Source: Volvariella volvacea V23
Lineage: Eukaryota > Basidiomycota > Agaricomycetes > Agaricales > Pluteaceae
NCBI GenBank assembly: GCA_000349905.1
Contig: KB722737.1
Span: 1,316,344-1,380,343, forward strand
Direction: 5' to 3'
Length of the DNA: 64,000 nucleotides
The notes beneath the pieces were generated by a model. It had not been told where the DNA came from, made no database searches, and worked only from the letters and a program-made list of their open reading frames with translations. Numbering within the stretch: position 1 is the stretch's first letter; each line of letters opens with the position of its first letter. This document shows, piece by piece, positions 1-11,373 of this stretch. Position numbers and translations under genes: made by a program.

Positions 1-2475
1 AGGTCTGTGATCTGATTGAACGACATGTCGAGATCGCGTAGTCCGCTGACTTCCGTGAGAGTGGCTGGTATGCTTTGGAACTTGTTGTTGGAGAGATTGA
101 GGGTGACCAGCGAATATAGACGAGGCGTGTACCAAGGGAGCTTCGAGAGCCGGTTGTTTTGTAGGTAGAGAAAAGCAAGGCTCGGTAGCTCGTCTAGATA
201 CCCTTTGTCGAGGTCTGAGAGCCAATTTGAGGACATGTCAAGTTTGTGGAGGGTTGTGCAGCGTCGGATGCTTTGAGGAACATGTTTGATTGCCATGTTT
301 TGAAGGCGGAGCTCTCGGAGAGAGGTACAGGCTTGGGCAAAGTCGAGAGGGATGTCTAGCATCGGGTTTCTTGAGAGCTTGAGGGTAATGATGGATTCCG
401 CAAATTGATGGAGGCGAACGGGAATCGTACGCAGCCCCCGCCCCTCCAAGTCCACGGTACTGTACGACTCCTGGCCAATGTCTTCTTGTTTCTATACGCG
501 GCTTCAATAATATGCGTCTGTTACGATAGGGAAATCACGCACCTCTCGAAGAAACTGAGTTTTGAACTCAAACTTGACCAAAAAACTACTCCCATCTGCG
601 CTCAACGCATCCAATCCATCGTGAGGCTCATATCCCGCCTGCAATAATCGTTTGCGGACGATCTTTGCTGGTTTCTCGTTACCGGCCAGCATGCGTTCTA
701 TCATAACAATGAGCACAAATACCTCTCCCTCAGGACCCAAATAACATACCTCTTCCCCGTTCCTTCAGATAAATTCTAAAGGTATCATTTGCTTTATTCA
801 AATTGGTCTTGCTCAACAACAAAGGCGCCAACTCGCGAACCTCCGAGTCCAATGGCACCTGCGCAATCCTAAACTCATGCTTCGGCAAATACACCTTGAT
901 CGAATACATCTTATTATCCTCCTTCTGCTTCTTCTTCTTCTTCCTCCCCGAGCTCAAGCTCGAAAACGACACCTGCCCCGAATCATCAAGCCTCGTCGAG
1001 CTGTCCGGTGCATCCTGGCTCATATCGTCCGGCGCCGAGCCTAGACCGTCATCGGAGCTCGTCTCGCCAATGTCTTCAGAATAGTCGTTGCCAGGCTCCA
1101 CATCCCAGCTGTCGGGGGCCGTCCATCCAGGGTCCCCGTACTGTCGGTTGATGTACGCGTGGAACTGGTTGATCGACCCTCGCAACGACGTCGGCGACAC
1201 CTTGCGCTCCTCCATCGCCGGGAACTTGCTCCGCGCCTCGTCCGAGGGCTTGAACGGGTTGCTGAACTGGGGGTACGACAGCTGCGTCGTCGAGCCGTAG
1301 CCGGTGGCGGTGGCGGAGAGGCCGCTGCTGCTGCTCGGGACCGCGGTGGTCGTCGCGGTGGTGATGGTGGCGCTGTCGTAAGGCGGCGGGTTGAACGCGC
1401 CCGACCCTCTGTCCCGGCCCTTGCCATTCGGCAGCGGGTGGAACTGATCACCGTGCACGGGCGACCCCGACCCGAACCTCCCCCTGGTGAGATCAATCGT
1501 GCTCTGGGACTGCAGCCTGCTCATGTCGACGATCCCGTCCAGCTGGCTCAGGTCCGTGTCGAGGTGCATCTCCAGGTCGTGCCCGTGGTGCGAGTGGTGC
1601 GAGGACTGCTTCTCGTCCTTGCCGTCGATGATTTTGCTCGACTTTTTCGACTTCTTCTCCTTTTTTGACCCTGTGATCGAGACAGAGGACGAGGCGACAG
1701 CGGAGGCGCCATCTGGGAGGGGTGGAACACTGCCCTTTGATGCCTTTTCGGATATCGAGTCTGCGCTCAGTCGTGTTCTGCTCCGTTGTCGCTTGAGGAA
1801 TGAGATGATGCCTGAGGATTTGGACGAGCGTGGTTCTTCAGTGATAGGTGCTGGTAATAGGGCCGTAGTTGATCCAATAGACTGAGTCTGCGAGGGATCG
1901 AGGAGGGTGATCCTGGAGTTGACTTCGAGGGAACCGTCTGTCGACCGTCGTGGTGGAGGGACAACCGCGATGATGTTACGCGCTTCAGACTGCTGCCGCT
2001 GCCGTGGAGAGCTTATGCTGCTCTTGAGGGATGTGAAAGACGTGAAGCCTGCCTTGGAAAATGATAGTGTACGCGATGATGAGCCGGATGTGGATGGGGT
2101 CGGGCCAAGGAGCGTAGGAACGGGGCTCGGTGAAAGCGGTTGCTGCTGCTGGCCAGATGGCGGGGCCAGGTGTCGTGGAGACTTGGGCGGTGGCGTTGGC
2201 TTTGGGGCAGGGGTGGTTGGCAAGTGAAACAGTGGGAGTGGATGCGAACTTACTGGCTCCATCAAGAACGGCGCAATGTCGTTCTCTACGGTGCTGCCGG
2301 CGGCGACACGGCTGTCCCCCCCCTCACGTCGGCGGCTGTCCTTCCTGCTGTGCGGGAAAACGACCGGGTTGGGTTCATTTAGGATCTCGACTATGCTGAT
2401 CTCTGGGGGTCGGGAAAGCGAGGTGTCTATGGCCGGCAGCGGCTTGTCGTAAGAGTGTGTGGGATTGCTGCCCAT
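1..2475 (-). CDS. CYR1: Fungal adenylate cyclase, N-terminal part (RA domain and first LRRs), runs off left edge
   Basis: Makes cAMP from ATP downstream of Ras/Galpha; only the regulatory N-terminus is inside the window. Three exons are visible: 2475-750, 697-543 and 491 to the edge, separated by GT-AG introns of 52 and 51 bp. The first about 520 residues are Ser/Pro-rich and disordered. A Ras-association domain follows (about 520-610) with the core KERGRERMLAGNEKP split by intron 1, then RKRLLQAGY. After intron 2 comes VDLEGRGLRTIPV, the typical fungal cyclase entry into the leucine-rich repeats, with repeats such as LYLQNNRLSKLP and LNLSNNKFQSIP. The PP2C-like and catalytic domains must lie beyond position 1. 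I chose ATG 2475 (MGSNPTHSYD), which follows a C/T-rich leader; the frame stays open upstream to 2577. Family assignment is secure; the start is less so. Confidence 0.88.
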
Positions 2476-3784
2476 GGGTGGAAGAAGAGGGACGGGACAA
2501 GCGCCAAAAGTGGAGGGAGCGGTGGGGGAGGGATGAGGAGAGGGAAGTGCAGGGGAGGGGATGTATATACGAACCACAAGTATTATTCATCCGCAATCTA
2601 TCCAAATACTCTCGCAGCCAAGACTCTGCCCCTCAATACTCGGCTAAACGTTATATCACTTCACTTTTCTATCGCTGCGAGTCCCATTCCACTGCCACCC
2701 ACTCTGCCTGGATCTCCGTAGACCAGCCAGCACTCCGCTCTGCTCCCCACCGCAGACGCTGCCCAGCTGCCCACCGTGGTGCATGCCAACCAGCCAGCCA
2801 GGGACAATTTGTCCCAACTGGTCTAGGGCCATCCCTAACTGGCGTAGCCGAGCGGGATGCCCCACAGTCGCGCAGAGCCGTGATCCCCCATTCAATTGCG
2901 AGACAAGTCGTAACGTTGACGATCACCCAGCGCCGGCATGCGGGGTGTCGCGGAGGCTATTCTCCGAGGCCCATGATGTCGACGACGCTGCACACCGAGT
3001 TGCCATCCCCAGAGCCACACCGGCTCGCAACTGACAACGCATGCCTTATACGACACAATGCCATCGGGTGCTCGTCGTGGCTATACCAACGGCGCTCTGA
3101 AATGACACCGAAGCACTTGCTCGCTTGTAACAAACCCCTGATCCCAGCCCCTTATGGGCGTTGCACTAATTTCTGGCCCATCACTCGCGCACCTTGAATG
3201 GCGCACAAAATACAAGGCCAGAACGCCAAGGCACGCATCCCACAACACACCGCTAGCGCACAGCGCCCAACAATTGGGACGGCCCCGGGAGATACGTGGG
3301 CTTTATTCCCGAAAGAGCATGGCAGGCGATGATCAGGGAATCCAGCACTGAGAATTACTTCACACCCACATCCGTCACCTTTTTCTCGACACATTGGCAC
3401 GAACTCGCTCGATTGACTGGCATGAGGGCCATCACGCATCACGAGGTCGGGCCCCGTGAATAAACCTAAATTGCACCACAATTATAGCCACCTTGCACGT
3501 CCACCAGACGTGGATCGCCACCGCCCGCTGACAGGGCTCAGCTCATATAACCATTTCCTCTCCATGACCATTGTACATGCCTATCCCGGCCGACAAGGGC
3601 TGATCACAGTCCAATCGGTGTCAATTCCGTCCATGCATCCCCCATGGCCTCGAGGCAGAACTTCGCTGTGACTCATCCCAGCGTAATTTGACCTCCATTG
3701 GATGCCCCGCTGACTAAGCATCCCCATCATGTGATCGTTCTCCCGAACCCGCGTCGCTTCTGCTCATCGACGTGTACGGCGACG
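2476..3784. other. Divergent intergenic region between adenylate cyclase and securin-like gene
   Basis: About 1.3 kb between two divergently transcribed genes, so it should hold both promoters. Immediately upstream of the cyclase start the transcribed strand is C/T-rich. Open frames exist on both strands but none has family resemblance or a splice pattern. I see no RNA gene or repeat here. Confidence 0.5.
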
Positions 3785-5449
3785 ATGCTGAGCTCACGGC
3801 CTATCCAGATCCACACCGATGCACCGGTGAACACGCTCCCCGCAAAGACCCCACGACGAGCCCCAAAGCACGGGCGTATGGAGAACGCGGGTGTCCCGCA
3901 CACCGTCAACGCAAAGGCGAAAGGTGTGCTGGTCAACACGCCCTACCACGCCGGACCTGCGCGTAAGCCCCCAACCACCTCCTCGTTCTCTACACGTCTA
4001 ACAGCAACCACCAGAGCAAGGAGCTAAGGAATACCAAAAACCCCTCCTCGCCACGCTCTCCAAGCCCGGCGGTACCCGCCCCCTCGGCGACAAAACGCCC
4101 TTTCCCAACCGCACCGCGCGCAGGATCCAAGAAACCCCCGCTCCAGACTCTGCCCTCAAGCCTGGCGCGCTCGACCTCGCCATCGATGCGCTCCTCGAAG
4201 AGGTCGACTGGGACATTGGCAACCGGCGGCTGAGTTCGACGCGGAAGCGTCCACGGCTGCCCAAGAGCGCCGAGAAGCACTTCCAGACGCCGCCGAACAA
4301 CCAGGGGAGCGTGTGGGTCCCGGGCAAGGGCCAGTTGCTGCTCCAGCCGGAGCTGGAGGAGGAGGACGCGGATGCGGAGGTTCAAGATGCGGGCGTAGAG
4401 AGCGAGGAAAAGGAGGACTACGACGAGATTGAGTATATGCCACCGAAACTGGGTAAGCTCTACCCTCCTATCTATTTGGATAGATCGACTGACTGGTTGT
4501 TGTCGCTCAGAGGTGCCTTATCAGCCGCCTTTTGATTTCAAGATGCCGGATTACAAGAAAGTCGGGAGCATGTTGTACGAGATGGCGCATTCGTATTATT
4601 ATGACGATACTCCGCTGCCGCCGATCGAGTTTTCTCTCGAAAAGGAGGATACAATATCTTGGGACGATTTACACCCCTGTACACACGGTTCGTCTATCCT
4701 TGTAGCCCATATATCTCCGCGACTAACTCTGTGATCGTTCAGAGGACTTTTTGGACGACGACCCATTCGAGCAAGTCACGACTCGCAAGCCACACATCCC
4801 AGGCGCAGCAAGCAAATCTCGTCCCACCAGTACAGCCCCCACCACCAAGACGCGAACAGCATCAGGCCCCACCACCACTTCCACAAAACCCACAACCTCG
4901 AATCTAACACGTCGTGCACCCGTAGATCCAGTGATGGCGACTACACCTGCTCCACCCCGCCCTCGCTCAACCGTCCCCACTGCGTCCAGGCAACGCACGA
5001 TCTCTACCACTGCCACAGCTGCAGCTGCCTCGAGAGCGAAACCTGTGCCTACCACCACCGCCACGTCCTCAAAAACGACTACGACTACGACTACACGTCC
5101 GCTCTCCCGCGCCGCATCGTCTGCCAGAACTAGACCCGATGTGGCCGCCGCTGGGAGTAGTACGACGACGACGAGGGTGAGATCGAGGCCTACGACTTCG
5201 GCTTCGTTTTATCCCTCGCGCGCGCCTAGTCGGGCTGCTACCAAAGCCTCCACTGCCGCCACAACCACAGTAACCACGGCTGCTGCGGGGAAGCCGAATG
5301 CGGGCACTCGTCCGGCTCCCCCTGGCTCGAGCTCAAGCTCGTCGTCGAGGCAAGTGGGAAAGAACGAGGAAGACGAAGGGATCAAGTTCAAGGGCGTGGT
5401 TGATTTGAGGGATCAGATTGAGGATGGGGATTTCATTTTCCAGGTCTGA
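3785..5449 (+). CDS. Securin-like protein (candidate anaphase inhibitor), 499 aa
   Basis: Four exons (3785-3962, 4015-4452, 4511-4687, 4743-5449) with GT-AG introns sum to exactly 500 codons in one frame, which supports the model. The N-terminus has short basic, Pro-rich segments (TPRRAPKHGR) and RPLGDKTPFPNR, which resembles the destruction-box neighbourhood of securins. The middle is acidic and carries YDEIEYMPPKLEVPYQPPF, like a motif I recall from filamentous fungal securin-like proteins; this is memory of a pattern, not a search. The C-terminus is a long Thr/Ala/Ser/Arg-rich disordered tail ending GDFIFQV. A GT straddles the stop (CAG|GTCTGA) and a good acceptor lies near 5508, so a further 3' exon is possible. 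I consider the coding model strong and the securin assignment tentative. Confidence 0.6.
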
Positions 5450-6447
5450 TCGTTTTTTTTGTTGGCTTTGCGTTAGTCTTTCTTGAGATCTGGTTTTCTT
5501 GGTGTAGATGGACTTTCTGGCTGTGTATGTTTACCTCTTTCAGCTTGCCACCCCAATCCATCCGTCCTCAGCGTCCCTCGCCTCTTCCTTCCCCTCTCTC
5601 GCCTTTCTTTCACTTTTCCATTCTCGTTCTTGCGTGTCAGGGCCTTGATTTGAACTCGGTAACGTTATTGAAAGTCGCAATCCAAAATCGCAATCTATCT
5701 AGTTCTTGGCATTCTAATTTCAATTATCCTGTCATCTCCGTGGTCCCAGTGTATATCGATCCGAAAGGATTATCTAGAAGGCCTTCGAACGCATGGCCAG
5801 ATATTGTTCCAACTTGTTTGACTACACCTAGAGCACGAAACGATAACGCGAGGGTAACAATACTACCCATATTTGACATTTCATTTAGCGTTACAGTATA
5901 TACACCACAACCATACTAGTAAACCAAGAGAGAACAAGAGGACAAGGAATTGAAAGGTCCGGATACATAAAACATAGTCCAATAAATCAAGAGACTACAA
6001 CGACTTGAACGAGTGACCGACTGACTATACACGCCTATATATATGCAAGTAATATAAGGAGGGGATGAAATACCGATGCTTGAGTTGATGAGGAAAGATG
6101 AAGATTTCGTGTTGGCGTCTATGTCCATGGCTATCGCGATGGCCAACTACTGTATGTCCAAACGGGAGTATCAATCTCAACTCGAAAATAACGTCTATAT
6201 GTGTGTGAAGATAAAGAGGAGAACCAAGATCGGTGTTAAAACCAACTATATACTATGGCATTCCGCAGCTTGCAGCCTTTGCCCGAGCGTGCCAATGCCA
6301 GTGTACCCCCCAAAGTAGTAGGCTAAACAAGACGAGAACAGAGAACGAACGGCAGCAAAAAAGCTAGACTAGAAGAACAAACAACACGTTCAGAAAACAC
6401 ACACGCAAAAAAGAACAAGAGTAAAAAGCCCGAGTCAGAACTAGAAA
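5450..6447. other. Convergent intergenic region
   Basis: Lies between the 3' ends of the securin-like gene and the membrane-protein gene, so it should contain both 3' UTRs. It is AT-richer than the flanking exons. No open frame here resembles a known family. Confidence 0.45.
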
Positions 6448-9400
6448 TTAGTGATCAATGGTCCTGATAGGCTGATAATACAAATCTTCATCGTCGCTTT
6501 CGACATCACGATAAGCACCGTACACGTTCACATCCCCCGGCGCGCTCGTGCTCGTCGTGTACTGAGGCGGAGGCGCAGTCTGCGAATACGACAGCGGCGT
6601 GTTCACCCTCACCTGGCTCGGGCTTTGTCTCTGGCTCTGGCTCAGACCACCAGCTGAAGTATCCCCGCCCCCGTCATCACCCGCTCCACCAACAAGCGGC
6701 AACGCGACCTGCGACACCTGCGGACTAACCATATACCCCGCCGCCCTCACCGACCCAGGGAACAACATCACCGGGTCCCCGCGCGACGGCCTTACATGCA
6801 CTGCCATCTCGGTGCTCGAGCTCTTCACATGGCCCTTCTTAGTTCCCGTCTGTTGTCCTAGTCCCGGTCCTCCACCACCACCTGGGCTTGCACCACTGTT
6901 TCCACTATTCCCACTCCCGCTGCTCCCGGTGCTAACACTCCCAGCATGCCCCTGCGGATACCCATACGGATGGTTCCTCCCCACACTCGACACCGAGCTC
7001 GGCACGTCCAATCCCAGCCCAGACCCCGACCCGGACGAGGAGGACTCGAACGAGTGGGCCAGCGACGTCAACGACGGCTTCGACCCGGCCGACAACGACA
7101 GCGAGACGGGCGACACCGTCTTCAGGTACCCCTCCCCAGACGCCTCCCCAGACGCCGACAGCGACAGCGACACGGCCATGGCCACAGGCACCGACTCAAA
7201 GTGCAGATTCGGCGTCGACGCAGACGCAGACGAGAGAGACGTGAGCAGGATCGAGTCGTCCGAGAAGCCGCGTCTGGCTCCCGGACGGCCGTGTGCATGG
7301 TGGTGCTGAGGCTGCGCGTGTGAATGGGGATGGAATGGCGGTTGGGAGTGGGTGGGGAGGTGGGGAGGGGGGTACGAGTCCGCGTGAACCGGTCTCCTCA
7401 ACAGTGCTTCGTCTAGCAGACCGGCCCTGTCCCCAGCGCTGGCGGCAGAGGCAGAGGCAGAGTTGGAGTTTGCGAGCGAGGATAGAGACGGTCGCTCGTC
7501 GATCCTCCTCTGAGGCTGAGGCTGCGGCTGCTGTTGCTGTTGCGGCTGCTGTTTCTGCTGTTGTTGTAGCTGTAGCTGTACCTGCGACTGCGACTGCGAC
7601 TGTGAATGCAAAGAATACTGATACACACCCAAAGCAGGAGCGGACGCAGACGGCGGGGGCGCCGTCTTTGTAAACAAATGCGGCGAATCCGAGCTCGTCT
7701 CCGTCTGCTGCAACTCAGCCTTGGCCCGAACCCGAGAATGAGAGCGAGAACGAGCACGAGCACGAGCCGACGACGACGACGCAATCCTTTGTCCTGCAGA
7801 ATACGATTGCAACTGCGATTGCGAATGCGAGTGAGGATGGTATCGTTGTGGTTGATGTTGATAAGGATGATGCTGTTGCTGATACGGATTATTCTGGTGC
7901 GAGTTGCTGGCATTGTAAACGTTATTGACATCGTTATTCGACGGCGCTCGGTTAGGCCTCAGCGCTTGATTACTGTTCTTACTGACCCCGTCAATCACCA
8001 ACGGCGGAAGCGCCTGAGGCTGCATCGGCTGGTGCAAGGCTGAGGAGGACGTCTGTAGAGGAGGCAAAGTAGGTCGCTGATGATGGTTCCGTGCCGCCTG
8101 TGCATTTGGTCGAGTTAATGTAGCTGCCGGTGTTCCTGGACTGGACACCCGTTTCGACGGTATCTGATAAAGAAAAATAATAAAAAGGTCGTTAGAACAA
8201 TGTCCCCGAATGATGGGCAGAGAGAGATGAAAGCAAATGCAAACGAGCGAGAAAGCGAGACGCACCCGCGGTGACTTGACAGATGGGACTGGCGTCGCCT
8301 CTGTAATCTTGATGTGGATATTGGAATTGGAATGCCCAGCATGCGATCGCCCCTCGCTGCTCTGTGGGTTCCCGATAATCAGTATACTATTCCCGCTCCT
8401 CCCTCCCGGGGATAACAGAGTCTGTCTCTCATCATCCTCGTCCTCCTCCCTCTCCCTCCTTCTCCATTTGCTCCACTTCCGACTCGGCTGCTGTCCGCTC
8501 GTCGTCGCAGCCCCTGCATCAGGCTCCTCAATCAGCACCTCCTCCCCCTCTTCCCATAGTACATCCCGCGTATTACTCCTCGACGCAGAAAAAATCGACG
8601 TCCCCATCCGGCTGCTCTGCATCGTCGCCCGGCGGGACGTCGAGCTCTCCGTGCTCGCATCAAAATCGTCCATCCTAAACTTGTTGTTCCGCGGCCCAGG
8701 CCTGACCGGCCTTGGCCCCGCCTTCCACGGCAAGTGAATGCGGTACAGCGCGCTCTTGAGCTGCTCGATCGGCCTGACTTCATTCCACGACGAAGACGCA
8801 GACGCAGAGGACCCCGGACGCTGTCCGTCGTGTCCATTTGGGAACTTGGTGAACGCAGGCGACGTCGCAGAGTTCAGCTGTATCCGCCCATCCTCAATAT
8901 CCTCATCATCAACCCTCACCCTCCCATCATCAATATTCCAGCTCGCCTTCCGCCCCGACCCTTGCACCTTGGTCGCCCGCGAGAACGGCAGCACATGCCG
9001 GATCTTGTGGAACACGCCGCCCACGTCCGTGTGTGGCGACGACAAGGTTGATGATGATGCCTTGAGCCTTCTCCGTCGACGCATGAACAGAAACACGCCA
9101 ATCGCGAGCGCCAATATGCTCACGCCGACGATGCCCGGCAGGGCCTTTTGCACCGGCGTCCATCCCGCGCCACCCGCGACTGAGACAAGACGAGATCCAA
9201 ATATAGCGCGCGCAAATGAGGTCGGGCGAACAGTGGGAACGAACGCGTGCTTACCGCGGATCGCCTCTACAGCATCGAACATGTGCGTGTCGTCCGGGAT
9301 GGATATTCGCGTCCAGGAGGGGATGTCAAAGTTGCCGTTCGAGTCGGGGAAGCCGGCGAGGGGTGTGAAGGACTTGTCGGAGCAGTCGGTTTGCCAGTTG

Positions 9401-9901
9401 TCCCAGTTGGGGAGGGCTTGGCCGTTGATGAGCTTGCAGGCGCTCCAGACGTTGAAGAAGACGGATGAGCTGGAAGGGGATGATTAGAGTAGGTCGAAGT
9501 GAGATGGTGCAGCACAGACCAGCTGCATGTTGTCGGGGAAGGCGGGGTTGTGCTTGACGCTGGGCATCGATACCTGTGTGAGGCTCTGCACGAAGAGAAA
9601 CAGCTTGACTCACTGTTGAGTGGGGAAGAGTAGGAGGAAGAGCATAGTGTGACGGCCAAGTTGCAAGGAGTCTCCCCTCGCCCGTTATTTAGCTTGACAC
9701 CCGAGCGAGTTGTGAGGTTGAATCTGGCAGAGACAGGCGAAGGACTCACGACTGCATAGCTCTGGAGGTGATGTCAATGGAATGAGCATGGAGATCATGG
9801 CTAGGCACGGACTGATTGTGACTGACGTTACTCTGCCCCACCGCGATTTCGCTCCCTAAGAGGACACACAGTGTGGCGCCAAACAAGAGTGTGGGCGCCA
9901 T
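6448..9901 (-). CDS. Large single-pass membrane protein with Cys-bearing ectodomain and long disordered cytoplasmic tail
   Basis: Starts at ATG 9901 with a signal-peptide-like MAPTLLFGATLCVLLGSEI. The ectodomain contains TTCSCSSVFFNVWSAC and WDNWQTDC, the Cys pattern of a family common in agaricomycetes. A single membrane helix (LPGIVGVSILALAIGVFLF) is followed by RRRRR, giving an outside-to-inside topology. The cytosolic part of roughly 850 residues is low complexity: Gln/Ser/His runs and Ser/Gly-rich blocks, ending PIRTIDH. Clear introns are 8164-8265 (SPR|IPS) and the one after EAIRG near 9255. Ectodomain exons use a phase-2 donor at 9749 and an acceptor near 9612; several acceptors keep the same frame, so the exact residues there are unsettled. 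Overall layout resembles Skg6/Mid2-type wall or stress sensors, but function is unknown. Confidence 0.7.
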
Positions 9902-10174
9902 GACATCAAGCCGATGGACGAGAAACAGGGACCAGGGAGGACGAGAACGATGGGATGTCTGGAGGGAGAGTGGGTGAGCAGGAAATAGAATATGTATGTG
10001 GGCGGTGCAGCACCCAGGAGTCTGACGAAATCCATCAGATTTTCGGCTTTGGGCCAGTCACGCTCAGCCATCGCGGATGCTCTCCTGCAGGTTTGGCATG
10101 TTCATCTCCTGGAAACCCGGCCTCGCACGCGGCTTCCGTTATCTATATAGCTATCCCACCATCCTGCCAATCGC
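9902..10174. other. Intergenic, no gene seen
   Basis: Short gap between two minus-strand genes. It must hold the promoter of the membrane-protein gene and the 3' UTR of the DUF7770-like gene. I see no further structure. Confidence 0.4.
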
Positions 10175-10878
10175 TCAGTAAAACGTTCCCTGCAGCCGCG
10201 GCATCGGGAACCTGCTCCCAAGCGCCGACCCCTGCGCCTCCTCCCATGCCTCAAACGCCTCGACAGACCCACCGCCAATCCACCCCAGCTCCTGCAGCAC
10301 CCGAAGCACATTCGCACACCAATGTCTACACCCATTTCCATCCTCGTTGAACCTGTCGCCCAACTCAGCTCCACCATCATCCATCATTGGCACTCTGCTT
10401 ACCGGTAACGATCCAACGCGTTCTCCTCAAACAGCACCCGACACACATCACCAACAGTAAGATCTCCCCGACGAACAGTCCGTTCGAACACGGGGACATC
10501 TCCATCTCCATCGATCCACCTCTCCAACCCCACCCCTACCGGCAGATCCTCCATAAACACCACCCCATTCATAAGGTTCCTCATATCCGTGTACGACGGT
10601 CTCATGTCCAACCGCACCGCACTGCCAGCAGCCACAGCAGCCGCACCCAAATCCGTCCGACCGGGTTTGAAGGCCTCCGCGTCTTGATCTTCTCCCGCGC
10701 CACCACCCTTCGCGGCGTCGTTGCCAATCAGCAAAAGTCGAAAATGGAACAATGCGTCATCCGCCGTTGGCGTCCCAAACACCCAGATGGCATTCACTCG
10801 CTTCAAAAGACTCGCGTCGTTGAACGTCTTGCTTGGAAAGAGCGTCGATCGTTTCGGGAGTGTATATGTATCTGACAT
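10175..10878 (-). CDS. DUF7770-like small protein, 217 aa
   Basis: Two exons (10878-10403 and 10352-10175) with a 50 bp GT-AG intron give 218 codons including the stop. The frame extends upstream to 10959 only through a TTG, so I use the first ATG, 10878 (MSDTYTLPKR). Recognisable segments are VWVFGTP-like AIWVFGTPTADDALFHFRLLL near the N-terminus (quoted in part: WVFGTPTADDALFHFRL), AVRLDMRPSY in the middle, and the C-terminal block NEDGNGCRHWCANVLRVL followed by FPMPRLQGTFY. This order (GT...L.H.RL, VRL.MR, GC..W, final QG.FY) matches a family widespread and multicopy in basidiomycetes that I know as DUF7770. The molecular role is unknown. It is a stand-alone gene on the same strand as its neighbours with no sign of decay. 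Confidence 0.6.
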
Positions 10879-11373
10879 GCTGCTAACGCCGGTAGTAATG
10901 CACTCGACTATATGTGGTGCCGAGCCGTAGATTAGTCTTTTTGGGTCTGAATCTGACAACGAATTGAATTGTACGCACGGGCGGGGATTTAGAGTTACGA
11001 CGAGTCACCGAGAGTGGCGTATGCGAGCCACTCAGAGTCAAGCTGGCCTTTGTGGGTCCGCCACCGCCGCATCGCGGACCATCCCAATTTGGAACTCTGG
11101 GTGCACTTGCACCAGACCCAACTCTTCACTCTACATACACAATTCACTAAACAAAGTTTTGAAGTGCGTACAACGCCGTTTATTCAACAACCAAGTATAT
11201 ACACAGAACCTTTCAACAAATTACACCTCCCCCCAAAAAGCGTACACAAAAAAACAGAGTACACAGGTCCAGAGCCCCAACAGACCCGGGACCAAATTTA
11301 CTATTTGTATTTCTATATACTTATAACGTACGTTTACAGCGCGAGTGGTGGGTGATGCCAGCACAATGTCCAA
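10879..11373. other. Intergenic, no gene seen
   Basis: Separates the DUF7770-like start from the 3' end of the sugar transporter. It contains the DUF7770 promoter and probably the transporter 3' UTR. No conserved frame is visible. Confidence 0.4.

Noticed and set aside
1041..1668. Long frames overlapping adenylate cyclase exon 1 on both strands
   Set aside because: Arg/Ala-rich translations typical of shadow frames in GC-rich coding DNA; the cyclase frame explains the region.
6599..8043. Plus-strand frames opposite the membrane-protein tail
   Set aside because: They are antisense shadows of low-complexity codons (Gln/Ser/Gly tracts) and lack any conserved segment.
9612..9749. Frame with CNLAVTLCSSSYSS as an additional ectodomain exon of the membrane protein
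   Set aside because: Including it would need a 26-bp intron on one side; treating it as intron keeps the frame and gives the Cys pattern of the family.
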